A DNA stretch of 64,000 nucleotides from Carya illinoinensis (taxonomy: Eukaryota; Streptophyta; Magnoliopsida; Fagales; Juglandaceae): positions 12,858,501 through 12,922,500 of the forward strand of contig NC_056766.1 in NCBI RefSeq assembly GCF_018687715.1, in the 5' to 3' direction. Position 1 is the first letter of the stretch. Each line of letters begins with the position of its first letter. The notes below the pieces were generated by a model. It saw only the letters and a list, made by a program, of their open reading frames with translations. It was not told the origin of the DNA and ran no database searches. Made by a program: the position numbers and the translations under genes. Shown piece after piece: positions 44,799 to 55,458 of this stretch.

Positions 44799-47700
44799 AT
44801 GGAAGAAGAAACTCTCGAGGAGTTACGGAATGGCAAGCGGCCTTGTTTCTTTCACGTTTACTCCTCTGCTGGAAGCTCAGATCGACTGGTATTGTTCTTT
44901 TCCCCCCTTTTCCTCTCATTTTACACTGTATGTGCATCTATATCTGTATTATTCATATATAATCTGGTCTATCTCTTTTTTGTAACTCTTCCGACCCCTA
45001 TTTTACTAAGTTAGGAGATAACTTAGGGTTTCCAAAAGCTTTATGTTAATCTCAATGGGGAGGTAGCAATTGTAAATTTTGAGGAGTTTTTGAATGTGAG
45101 AGTCTACCGTAGTTTACTCAGTATCGAAATCCAAGCACGATACGATTACCAATGAATCCCACACGATAGGCTAAAACTAACGGTTTCTAAGCGAATAGTG
45201 TTAGAAAGATATGTTGGGTGCTTATTTCTTCAAATATTGTATTCTGGTATATGTTTGCTAGAATTTCAACCTAAAGTCTTTGATGGAACGGTCATCAGAG
45301 TCACTCTTATTTCCTCAAATATGTTTGCTTTTCTTGTGGAATAAGTTTCCCAGATAGGCTATCCAGTTGAGCTAAAGGTCATTGCATGTCATTTAGTGCG
45401 ATACCCCTTATGATAGAGATAATGGTAGGTGGTGTAAAGGATCCCACATTGCTTGGGAAATGACAAGTCTTTGCTTTTTATAAGGTCCCAATAGGCCGGG
45501 ACTCTAATTGTATCATTAATTAATTTTTTTGTAGTATAGGGTATGTGGTTTGGGCTTTTTATTAAGGTGTTACAAATGGTAGCAGAGTCTATCCCAACCA
45601 TAAATGTGGGACTTGAGCCGTGTCACCTACAATGGATTGGCTTGACAAGGACGTCGGAAATTTAAGTGGGTGATTGTGATACCCCATATGATTAGGATAA
45701 TGGTAAGTGGTGTATGAAATTCCATATTGCTTGGGAAAGAGAAGTTCTTGCTCTTTATAAGGTTCCAATGGGCCAGAGCTCCAATTGTATCATTAACTAG
45801 TTCTTTTAGAGTATAGGCTATATGGTTTAGGCTTTCCATTGGGGTGTTATATTTACCCATATATATAAGTACCTTAAATATGCTAAATTTGAGAACGTGT
45901 TTTTCACATTTCATATTAGTCTTGTTAGGTTTCTTAATATCTAGTTAGGATCATCATACACATATAATGACTATCTTTTATCTGTTCTTTTTTTTTTTTT
46001 AATTTTATTTTATTGGAATTTGTATTGCATGGTTGGATGGTGACGATTCAAATCTGACACAGAAATTTCCAGTACCATTCATCAGACACATGAAAGGCAG
46101 AACATCTGGATTAGTGACGTTAGTGGGTCCTAGCGGGAATGCTTGGCATGTTGAGTTAATTCAGCAGAATGATGATTTATTCCTCCATCAAGGATGGTCA
46201 GCATTTGTGAGGGATCATTTCATAGAATGTGGTGATTTTTTGGTTTTCAGATATGATAGTGAGCTGCATTTCACAGTAGAGGTTTTTGATGGTCAAAGTG
46301 CATGTGAGAAAGAAGCTGCATTTCAGTCTAAATGCAGTCAAGACTCTAGCAACCTTAATAGAGGTATGGGACAGAAGAGAGAAAGAGAGCAAGCCACTTC
46401 CTCTTCGGATAAAATTTTTGAAGGTGTGCCAAAGAAATTGAGGGGGAGCTATTCGCAACACTATCTAGAATCTGAACACAAGCACCAGGAGGGCAAGGTG
46501 GATATGTCTAATGGGGATGGATGCCGGCGTGAGCTGGTTGTTTTGGCTAAGACATGTCAAGAAGCAATTTCCTCCAATAAAACTAAGCAAGGTGATAGTC
46601 CAATGAAGAATTCTGATATGCTTTTTCAATCAAAAGCTGTCAAGGAAAAGCGAGGTAAGGAAGCCAGCTGTTTATTTCTTGGGTTTTGAGGACAAGAACT
46701 TGACTACTGCAACAGAAAGAGCAGTGATTTACTAACCTGAGAATTCTGCTAACTTTTCCATGTTTCCTGTGTAAGCTGCTAGTAAAATAGAGCATGTGAA
46801 GAAATTATTTTGTTCTGAAATCAATGATAAGAATCAAGTTTTCTTAATATACTGTATCTTTGCAGCAAAGAAAAGTTTACATACACCAAGTGATACTCAA
46901 ATTTTAAGCATGTGGAAAAGAACTTAAAAGTCATATGTATGCAGAGATCCGACTGATAAAAGAATAATGTTGTCTTGCAGTCTCGGATATTATTCAATTC
47001 AATACAAAGGCTTCCATCCAGAGTAGAACCAGTGAAGAAGATGATCTATACCTGCATGGTAGAGTTGGTTTGTCAATGTTGTCGGCACATGAAGTAGCTC
47101 AATCATTTACTTCCTCTTTCCCTTATTTCTTGAGAATCATGAAAAGCTTCAATGTTAGTGGTTCATACACTCTGGTGGGTTGTTTCCTTTAATTTTTTTT
47201 TTCTCATTTAGTATTTTCAAATGAATAATCTTTTTCAGATATGTTATGTCTTTCCCTCACATTACTTCCATAATGTACCACATTTTAATCTAAGGCTGCA
47301 TTTATTTCGGCTGAAAATATTTTGGGAAAGATGTTTTCACCTTTTCATGTTTGGTATGGGTGAAAATTAAAGTCAATGGAAAGTGTTAGGTTGGTAAACA
47401 GGAAAATTACGTCTCTAGGATGTTACATGATTACCCCTCTCAAGATGTATAATCCTTTTTTCCGGCTGCTCTCTCCCCACAACAAACGCTACGACCAGGC
47501 TTGTATACCACTATAGAGTAACCCTACCACCTCTGCTCCCTCAGTGACACCCCACTCCACCAAGACAACCCCTTGCCACACCCACTGTTCTCTCCCCTCT
47601 CTCCCCATGACCAAATCCTATGACCAGGCTTGTCAACCATTGTAGAGCAACCCTACCACCTCCACTCCTTTGTCGGCATTGCCGGTCCACCAATGCAACC

Positions 47701-50656
47701 AATTGCCATCGACCACAGCTTCGCCTACACAATCTCTTGCTGTCTGCCATCCTTTTGTCCCATCTTAACCATCCCTTTTGCATGGAATCTAGCTGTGACT
47801 CCAGTTCTCTCTCCTCCAGCTTGCACTCCAACTTATTAGACTTCATGGGCTTCATAAAGTCTATTCCCGCTTTGTCTCAATTCATTCCCTATATATTCAA
47901 GTCAACATAAATTTCACCCTAAGAAGATCTTGCCCCTAATGGGATTGGAGTTTCAAGAATTTATGTGAGAGTGTAGATTGTTGTGGTTTCCAACAATATT
48001 ATGATGGTTGTAGAAATAGAAAATGGGTGGCACGGTGATTTTGGGTGGTGGTGTTGAGTAAATAATTTGCATATCAATCAAATTTGTATATCAATATATT
48101 TTTAACATTTTTTTTCTCCACCAGTCTGTAGAAAACAATAATTTTCTCTGAGAATATTTTCGATTGAAAATTTTCTTATTTTTATCATTTTACATTGAAA
48201 CAGACACTGCTTTCTTATTTTTTCTCAGATTTGCATTGAAACAAACATCGTTTTCTTATTTTTCTCCTTTTACGTTGAAACAAACAAAACCTAAAGTGCA
48301 TTCTAACACCTTGTATCATTGGACAAAGGCCCATTATTTCTAGTTTTCAGGATTTTGTAGTACTTTTCCCCTTTGTTTTTTGAGTGGCTTCATCTATACA
48401 TACCTATAAAAAGAAAAGAAAAAAGAGTGGCTTCATGTATACTTCCCGTGTATGGTATATTATCCTTTCCCATCATAAATAAAATTCTGTCTTACTCATA
48501 AAAAAGACAGTCTAAAACGTTGTATTATGGAGCGTTTTATGGGTGGAGTTCTTTCATGGCCTGAATAATCTCTTTGTTTTCATCCACATCATGAGAACTC
48601 TACCATAACTATCAAAAAAAGAGAACTCTACCATAACTATCAAAAAAAGAGAACTATACCATAACTATCAAAAAAAGAGAACTCTACCATAACTCCAATA
48701 TTTTGGCCCAACTGTGCTTGATTCATCCACCATCTGACTTCACAGAATAATGAAAAACAGATTAGTTGTTGCATGGTGCTGCTCTCCTGAGGGAATTCCA
48801 GCACTTGTCAGGTGAACTCTTAAATCTGGCACAATGAAGTGCTAGCACCTTTAATCCCTGTTGTTATTACAATGAATTTCCTCCTTTCCTGGTAAAATGT
48901 GGTTTTCTAAGTGGTTCACATCACTTGCCTTTTTTCTCTTGCTTATGCAACTTCTTCAGGCAGTTTCAGGTTGGGTAACTCTGGGTTTTGGAGGGGTTCT
49001 TTTTATCCACATTGCATGAATCTACCATGCTGATAACTTTTTTTTTCTCTCTCTTGCGACCTAGTCTTTTTCGTTGATTTGTGTTTACTAACTGCTTTCT
49101 GTCATGCAGAATATTCCGTATAAGTTTTCGATGGCACATCTTCCAAACAGCAAAACTAAGATTGTCCTTCAGAATTTGGAAGGAGAATGTTGGACTGTGA
49201 ATTCTGTGCCCACTACAAGAGTAAATACAAGTCATACTCTATGCGGTGGATGGATGGCTTTTGTCCGTGGTAATGACATCAAGATTGGAGATATCTGCAT
49301 TTTTGAACTGGTACATGAGTGTGAGTTACGTGTGCATATCCTTGGGGTTGGAAGGGAAGTGCTAGACTGCCAAAATGGAAAAGTAGTTTGTAGTAGGCCA
49401 AGTGCTGGACATAAAAATCTTAAAAGTTTGCCAAAGAAAACAAGAGGCAAATCTCCTAAAGCATCAAAGAGACACCATGAACAGAAACAATGTAGCACCA
49501 AGAATTATACCAAAGTTCCAGTTTCCTCTCAGTCAAAATCTGCTAACAAAAAGCTGGGTAAGGATTCTAACTATATTTCTACAGTTAATTTATTTGGAAA
49601 GAAAGATCAGTGGCTCACAAGACAAGAAAAAGATAAGGTTTGATGTCTTCACCAAAGATTTTGGCTTCCACATTCTCTCAATCAATTATTTACATAGATG
49701 GGCCATGGTTGCTATCAATTTATGATCAAAGATTAAGCTTGAACTTTGAACTCGTTCAAGTTCTTGCCCTGTATTTTTAGACACATTCACCTCGTCTAAA
49801 TGTAGTTCCGCTTACAATATTGCCTGCAACCATATGCCAAATTTTTGGGATGCTTTTCATCTTCATGATTCATTCGAAAGACCTTCCTTTTTTTCTATTC
49901 TAAATCAATTTTTGAACTCAAAATGGAGACAGTTGTTCAGAGAAAAAAGGTCAAGGAAGATGAACTTAGCTCACAAAATAAAGGCAGCATGAGAATGATG
50001 TTAGCACTTGACGAAGAAAGAGTAGCTCGGTCTTTTTCTTCTTGTTTTCCCATCTTTGTGAGGATCATGAAGCAGTTTAACGTCAGTGGTTCATATACTT
50101 TGGTGAGTCTTTCAGATCCATGCTTGCACATTTCTCATAGTTTTCTTTTGTTTTCCGAAAACTATCTCTGGCATTAATTTCATTATCCTTTCATCATTTC
50201 TTAACATGACATCAAATGATTGACAGGAGTAAAAACTAGTAAATGGTTTAACAATCATTTGATACCATGTCACGGGATGATGATAAATAGTATTACTCAT
50301 TTCCCAATTGGTCAATTGTCTTGCAGAAAATTCCATACCAGTTTTCTACAGCACATCTCCCCGACTGCAAGAGTGAGATTGTGCTTCGTAATTTAAGAGG
50401 GAAATCTTGGACTGTGAACTCTGTCCCTGACTCTAAAGGGCGAATGGGGCATACATTTTGTGGAGGGTGGATGGCCTTTGTTCGTGGGAATGATGTTAAG
50501 ATTGGAGATGTCTGCATCTTTGAACTTGTTGGCAAATGTGAAATGCTGGTACATATATCCGGCAGTGGAAAAAAAGGGCTCGACCATCAAAGTGGCTCAG
50601 CTACTTCTAATGAATTAGCTGTTGTAACCTATACCAGCAGTAAGCCTTCTCAATGA
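44799..50656 (+). CDS. B3 domain (REM-type) protein with three B3 domains
   Basis: Six exons are inferred: 44799-44888, 46063-46654, 46981-47174, 49110-49557, 49933-50102 and 50327-50656. All borders are GT..AG and phases are continuous, giving 607 residues. Domain 1 (about 16-100) has PFIRHMKGRTSGLV and WSAFVRDHFIECGDFLVFRY. Domain 2 (about 270-370) has FPYFLRIMKSFNVSGSYTL and GGWMAFVRGNDIKIGDICIFEL. Domain 3 (about 475-575) has FPIFVRIMKQFNVSGSYTL and GGWMAFVRGNDVKIGDVCIFEL. B3 domains bind DNA in the nucleus. Three domains and Ser/Lys-rich linkers fit the REM16/Os03g0620400-like group. An intron cuts each domain at the same place. Introns 1 and 3 are long and carry repeats. The target sequence and role are not known from sequence alone. 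Confidence 0.88.
45397..45851 (+). mobile_element. TRIM retrotransposon in intron 1 of the B3 gene
   Basis: Two similar direct repeats, 45397-45574 (178 bp, TGCGATACCCC..GTGTTACA) and 45675-45851 (177 bp, TGTGATACCCC..GTGTTATA), flank only 100 bp. The internal part starts with the primer-site-like TGGTAGCAGAGTC and ends in a purine-richer stretch. Flanks TTTAG (45392-45396) and TTTAC (45852-45856) are a 4/5 matching target duplication. Short LTRs and a tiny noncoding interior are the definition of a terminal-repeat retrotransposon in miniature. Confidence 0.85.
47175..49109 (+). other. Long intron 3 of the B3 gene
   Basis: This 1.9-kb intron contains balanced-composition sequence at 47480-47900, with two near-repeated phrases (ACGACCAGGCTTGTATACCA and ATGACCAGGCTTGTCAACCA) suggesting an internal duplication. 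It also holds the 28-bp minisatellite. Frames at 47541-47910 on both strands have no recognised domain. Confidence 0.6.
48593..48693. repeat. 28-bp minisatellite in B3-gene intron 3
   Basis: About 3.6 copies of GAGAACTCTACCATAACTAT followed by CAAAAAAA occur at 48593, 48621, 48649 and 48677. One copy has CTATACC in place of CTCTACC. Confidence 0.93.
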
Positions 50657-51384
50657 CCCATGTAAAAAAAAAAAGGCATCGACCTCTCTTATATGTTATG
50701 GAAGATATTTGCTATGAGCAACTCCTTTGTCTTTTGATTCATGCACGGGGGCCATTTTAGATTTAGTTGCTTGAGCTTGCACATTCCAGTTTAGTTCCTT
50801 TAATCAACAAATCTTGCATGAACAAAAATCGATGTTCTTTTGCTATTCGAGCCAAACAAATATAAACCCTATTTGTTTACAATGAGAACGACTTAAATGT
50901 TCAAAAAGATTAAAAAAACAATGTTCTTCTCTTTAGAGGCTGGAGATTTTCAGTGATTTGTGTTTTCTGCGGTCTGGGACGAACCCAGTTCCTCTTTACT
51001 CATCTGTCATCGCGCACTTGCACTACTCATTTAGCTTGCCTTGCTTATCTCTGTATGAACTCTCTCTCTCTCTCTCGTGCCACTACTTCTTCCAGTTCAG
51101 CACGTCTTTAATTTGCTGCAAATATTATAGCATTCAACAGAATAAGAAGAGGGGCTTCGATCCGCAAGTAACTTCATTTTTCTCAGGAAAACATTAGCTT
51201 GCTTTATTTCTTCTAAAAAAAATGTAAAACTTTGTTGATTTCTTGGTGGGTTGGAGATTTCCTGTCAAAATCTAGTCTCTTGAGTTAGCTATGATCCTAA
51301 TAAGCTCCGGAGCTGCCGCTTACTCGAGATGGCAGAAATATGTGGAGATTTGGAGTAAAATGGGCTGGAGGAGGACATTTATCC
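50657..51384. other. Spacer between the B3 gene and SDHAF1
   Basis: The first part is probably the B3-gene 3' UTR. A 79-residue frame at 50958-51197 has no domain. Confidence 0.4.
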
Positions 51385-51545
51385 GATCATGTTAAAATCT
51401 AACTATTGATCCAAAATTCTTATCACTGTTGAATACTATTAAATTGGTTAAACTTTTAATCTTCTGAATTATAATATTATACCATACTTTCTAATATGAT
51501 ATCTACTGCAGCCTATTCTATCGATATTGACTGTTGGTAACCCTT
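51385..51545 (-). mobile_element. Solo LTR-like relative of the 18875-19727 element
   Basis: The phrase AACTATTGATCCAAAA, then ACTGTTGAATACTATTAAAT, TTAAACTTTTAATCTTCTGA and CTATCGATATTGACTGTTGG parallels the LTR-like ends at 18875-19020 and 19606-19727. Only one copy and no interior are present. Confidence 0.45.
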
Positions 51546-51589
51546 TTTTTTTTTTTGATGAATTCATTTATTTATTAATAAAAAAATTT

Positions 51590-51735
51590 AGTTGCAAGCA
51601 CAACTGTGTACTAATATAATGTAATTGTTCAAAAAATAGATTTTATTGAAAACAATATTAATTTAAATTTTAAATATAAAGAAATCAGTATTAGTATATA
51701 TATTAGTACGTAGCTTTGTTTATACGTAGTAAAAC
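51590..51735. mobile_element. MITE-like segment
   Basis: Ends with TTGCAAGCACAACTGTGTAC and TTAGTACGTAGCTTTG resemble those of the repeat at 43440-43615. The core TTAATTTAAATTTTAAATAT is shared with 27170-27330. Borders are approximate. Confidence 0.4.
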
Positions 51736-52057
51736 TCTTTATCAATATTCAAGCTCATATATAAGTATATTAAAACATTTTAATTTGGTCGTATTAAAAA
51801 TCCAACCATTGATCTTAAAAACCAAATATCGGATATTAATTCAGTTAATATCATTGCAACCCATTGTGAAACTTTTCACTTCTCTCTGAGTTTCTCCGTA
51901 ATGGCTAATGCTTCCCTTATCCCTTTCTTTTTAAATGAATCTGTCGCCATTAATGCAAGGAAAAGTCAAAACGCAGCCGTTTGAGTCAGTATTTCAGAAA
52001 CCTAATTGTCATTTATCCCCCCTCCCCCGCTTCTTCTTCTTCTTCTTCTTCTCTCAC

Positions 52058-52082
52058 TCTCTCTCTCTCTCTCTCTCTCTCT
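52058..52082. repeat. (CT)n in the SDHAF1 leader
   Basis: A CT run preceded by a (TTC)n run at 52031-52051, just upstream of the start codon. Confidence 0.9.
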
Positions 52083-52122
52083 GCTCGCAAAAAGTGCATC
52101 CAGTTGCGAACTTGGCGTTAAG

Positions 52123-52179
52123 ATGCCATGGGAGCCTCCGGTGGTCCGAGGCTTTCTGGAATGCAGAAGGAAGTACTGA
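52123..52179 (+). promoter_or_regulatory. Upstream ORF overlapping the SDHAF1 start
   Basis: AAGATGCCATGGG places an ATG at 52123, five nucleotides before the main ATG and in another frame. It opens an 18-codon frame that stops at TGA 52177-52179, inside the main gene. The downstream ATG has the better context (GCCATGGG), so leaky scanning is likely. Confidence 0.6.
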
Positions 52180-52424
52180 GTCTATACAGAGGGTTTTTGC
52201 GAGTGGCTCGTTCAAAATCTGCCGAAGATCGACGCAAGATCGAATCCGTCGTTTCAGCTGAGTTTCGTCAGAATTCTAAGAAAGTAGATCGCAAAAGTTT
52301 TCTCTACATTGAGTACTTACTTCGCCGAGGTAAGAAACAACTCGATCAGCTCAAGAGTCCTGATACTGTTAGGTTGTCATCTTTGAACATCGGTGCATCC
52401 GAAACCAAAAATCCTAATCCATGA
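52128..52424 (+). CDS. SDHAF1: Succinate dehydrogenase assembly factor 1, mitochondrial
   Basis: A single-exon 98-residue protein starts MGASGGPRLSGMQKEVLSLYR. The LYR tripeptide (residues 19-21) is followed by GFLRVARSK, and a second helix carries RKSFLYIEYLLRRGKKQLDQ, the pattern of the complex1_LYR family and specifically SDHAF1. In characterised family members the protein helps insert Fe-S clusters into the SDH2 subunit of complex II in the mitochondrial matrix. Length agrees with plant orthologs. An overlapping out-of-frame ATG lies 5 nt upstream. A pyrimidine-rich leader with CT and TTC runs precedes it. The C-terminal 20 residues are polar and less conserved. Confidence 0.9.
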   Translation: MGASGGPRLSGMQKEVLSLYRGFLRVARSKSAEDRRKIESVVSAEFRQNSKKVDRKSFLYIEYLLRRGKKQLDQLKSPDTVRLSSLNIGASETKNPNP

Positions 52425-52698
52425 AGGAAGACATTTCTTTATTCAATGGATATACTAATTTGCAGCTGAATTTTTTTTATTTGTTGAATAATTGTTGAAC
52501 AGAGAAGGTACCTTCAGTAGCAACATGTAATAAATAAATAGATTAACTTGTTGCAAATCATTAGTGGCAGAAAAAAGAAACCTCTATTTTCTGATCGAGA
52601 AATGATATCTGTAGATGTGGAGTTTGCAATCGCTATATAATATTTTTTTTTTGGAAGAAGTGAATAAATATAATATTTATATTAAAAGAAATAAATAC
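52425..52698. other. SDHAF1 3' flank
   Basis: Probable 3' UTR followed by AT-rich sequence. No other gene is seen. Confidence 0.4.
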
Positions 52699-52708
52699 GA
52701 TATTAAAA

Positions 52709-52930
52709 GGGCTTTGCTACATATAGTCGGAAAATGCAGTCGGTGTGCAGTCGGCTATACGGAATGAATACAAAAAAATTATAAAAAAATTATTTTATAT
52801 TTAGGAGGACTTACATGAATTATAAAAAGTTATAAAAATAATTTTTTTTTTTCATATAAGTCCCGTATTAATTTTTTTTTTATAACCGACTGCACGCCGA
52901 CTACATTTTCCGACTGTACAAATCATTTCT
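52709..52930. mobile_element. Mutator-type MITE, copy 1
   Basis: A 222-bp element has inverted ends built on ATAGTCGGAAAATGCAGTCG with GTGCAGTCGG and, at the other side, CCGACTGCACGCCGACTACA with TTTTCCGACTGT. It is flanked by GATATTAAAA at 52699-52708 and 52931-52940. A 9-10-bp duplication and long inverted ends indicate a Mutator-like MITE. The interior is AT-rich and noncoding. Confidence 0.85.
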
Positions 52931-53097
52931 GATATTAAAAATAGATTTTATTTTTTTAAAAAAATAATAATTACGTGATAATTATGTACTCCCCGATTAT
53001 ACATAAAATTTTCTGGCGTAGATCTGTATACTCTGCCATAATCGGATCTGTAATCGAATTTTCTGCTCGGATAAATTGGCCAAATCCGGATATTCGA

Positions 53098-53098
53098 G

Positions 53099-53131
<33 letters not shown>
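53098..53131. repeat. (TTA)n microsatellite
   Basis: About eleven TTA units lie between the two Mutator-type MITEs. A (TA)n run follows at about 53244-53264. Confidence 0.95.
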
Positions 53132-53268
53132 TCTTCTTTTTAGAAGTCATTTTTACACTTTTTGAAAGTTTGTTTTTTAATTTTAATTTTTATAATGAAT
53201 AGTTTTATAAATATTTTTTAAACTTTTTATTGCCATTCAAGTTTATATATATATATATATATATAAAT

Positions 53269-53495
53269 GGGCTTTGCTAGATACAGTCGGGAAATGCAGT
53301 TGGCGTGCAGTCGGCTGTACGGAATGAATAAAAAAAAATTATAAAAAAATTATTTTATATTCAGGAGACCTACATGAATAAAAAAAAAATTATAAAATTT
53401 TTTTTTTTTTTTTTTTATATAGGTCCTGTATTAATTCACTTTTTTTTTCACGACTGCACGCCGACTGTATTTCCCAACTGCAAAAAGTATTTCTC
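53269..53495. mobile_element. Mutator-type MITE, copy 2
   Basis: A 227-bp sibling of 52709-52930 in the same orientation starts GGGCTTTGCTAGATACAGTC and ends AAAAAGTATTTCTC. It is flanked by the exact 9-bp duplication TATATAAAT (53260-53268 and 53496-53504). The inverted ends share the CAGTCGG core with copy 1. Confidence 0.87.
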
Positions 53496-53504
53496 TATAT
53501 AAAT

Positions 53505-55458
53505 TATAGTATCAACACACGCAACACACTGCATACATTATGGAAATTAGATTGCATTCACGAACAGTTGAATATGGTTAATCTCCTACCACAATGCAGC
53601 AGTGTTCTTTTTCGGTGGAAATTAATTAAAAGAGATATTGGAGGATTTGCCTCATTTCTTTCTCGATCGGCAATATCATATAGCGAACATGCAACTTCAT
53701 GAGGGTGTAGAAGTTCATTTTTCTCAAAGATTTGGGCCTCTCAAAGGCAGCAACGAGTGAAAATTCATTTTTCTTTTCTTTTTTCGGTATATTTATTGTT
53801 GTTGTCTTGTACTTGACCTATCATTATTGGAAAATGTTATCTTAAGAACGTCAATAATTACAGTACCAAAAGATACGGTTACGAATTAATTGGGTTAAAA
53901 ACTGGTTCCAGTTCATGTGGTTATTGGATGCACCTGAATTTTTGGGTTCCAGACCGGACCAAATCTGATCTAGATTTACACCCCTGATTACAAACAGCTA
54001 GGAGATAAATGTGACCATGTGATCAAAGAGATCCTTCTAAGCGGATTTGGTGGCCTTTTCCATTTTACCCCACCAATGAAGTGGTGACACATAAGCAACT
54101 AACATAATTTGAAGTATTCTCGTGCCACACTGTGTAATTGCCTGAATTTAAATTTTTGAACCTCTTTTTTTCCTTTCTTCTAACTAGTTCGGAATCATTG
54201 AGAACTTTATGGGAGCTCATGGTCCCAACCCTCCTAGACTTGATGGTAACATTGTGAGGGGTCGGTAGAGCCCTCAAGGTTGTTGCCACAACAGCCAATG
54301 GCATCTTGGGTTTCACATTCAATTTCACCTCACCAAACATCGAGAGCAATGCTCGCTAGTTGGGGAACTTCCAAAATGAATCCTCCAAGAAACCCCCGCC
54401 AGGTCTAGGACGATTGAACAACCTAAATTTAGAAAAAAACGATATATTTTCATCAAGTTGCTTTATTGACAGCACAAGACCCTTATCACTTTCTCTATAG
54501 CTGTTGAATCTTACCGATTCTTTAGAGAAAAGAAGAGGAGATGGTAAGAGAGAGATGACAGCCATTGCTAGTAATGTTCCATCTAGGGTGCTGTTTACAG
54601 CAAGGGTATCCAAAGGCAGGGGTTTCTCTAATTCACTACCGCGACCTTAGGCCAGAAGACAAAATGCAGACTCCTTCGATGATGAGAAGGTCGAGTTGGG
54701 TCATTTCTGCTCTGGGTTAACACTCATGATTAATCAGTTTTCATAAATCTATCTATTAAGCTTGAAAAATCGCAAACCAGGAGTACAAATCCATTTCTGT
54801 TTTCCATTGAAGTCACAAACCTATCATCGCCCTCTGTCTCTCTTCAACAAAACCCAAAATCCACCAACAAACTTGGTTGTGCGTAGATGAGGTTGTTGTA
54901 TATGGCTGGAAAGGGAGAACATCCGCTTCGGTGACCATGGGTAACTTTGATTTTGGTGGAAGACAAGTAACTTTTTATAAGGAGGTGTAAATCCTTCCTT
55001 TGCACAGCATCCCGGCTCAAAGGGGCACTCATGATCAAAGCATGGCATCCACTAGTCCTCCATGCTTTCAGATATATCCATTTGATGTCACATGATGAAA
55101 CAATAATGACGAGGAATAATAATTTCAGCATAAAGCCACCCTACTTACCAAAAATTTTTATTTTTCCTTCCAAAATCTTGATGAACCTCCATCTGAACAG
55201 ATTTTATCGAGGTTGCAGAAAAATAAATCTTTATCTGAAAACATGTACTCAGAGGGTCTAATGAGAAAAATCGATTAAACAAATTCCTAGAGACCACATT
55301 CAAGATGATGTGAAATTCAAATAAAAAAGCGAAGCCGCGTTAATGGGAATATATAATTGAGACAGTGTCCCGTCAAGAAAATTTAAGCTGTATGTTTAGG
55401 GCTTTGAGTTTGCTTGCCGTATAGTCAGTCTACAGTATCCGGAGTAATGAAGGCCACC
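53505..55458. other. Spacer with unrecognised open frames
   Basis: Balanced-composition sequence at 54000-55300 includes minus-strand frames at 54065-54349, 54356-54613 and 54824-55131. None matches a family I know. The three lie consecutively on one strand and could be a decayed gene or retroelement. Near 53930-53990, CCAGACCGGACCAAATCTGA followed by TTTACACCCCTGATT looks like a hAT-type end. Confidence 0.35.

Noticed and set aside
45397..45851. Interpretation as a Cassandra TRIM
   Set aside because: The LTRs lack a recognisable 5S rRNA-like segment, so it is a TRIM of another family.
47541..47910. Frames on both strands inside B3-gene intron 3
   Set aside because: They overlap each other on opposite strands and match no family, and the B3 exons splice cleanly around them.
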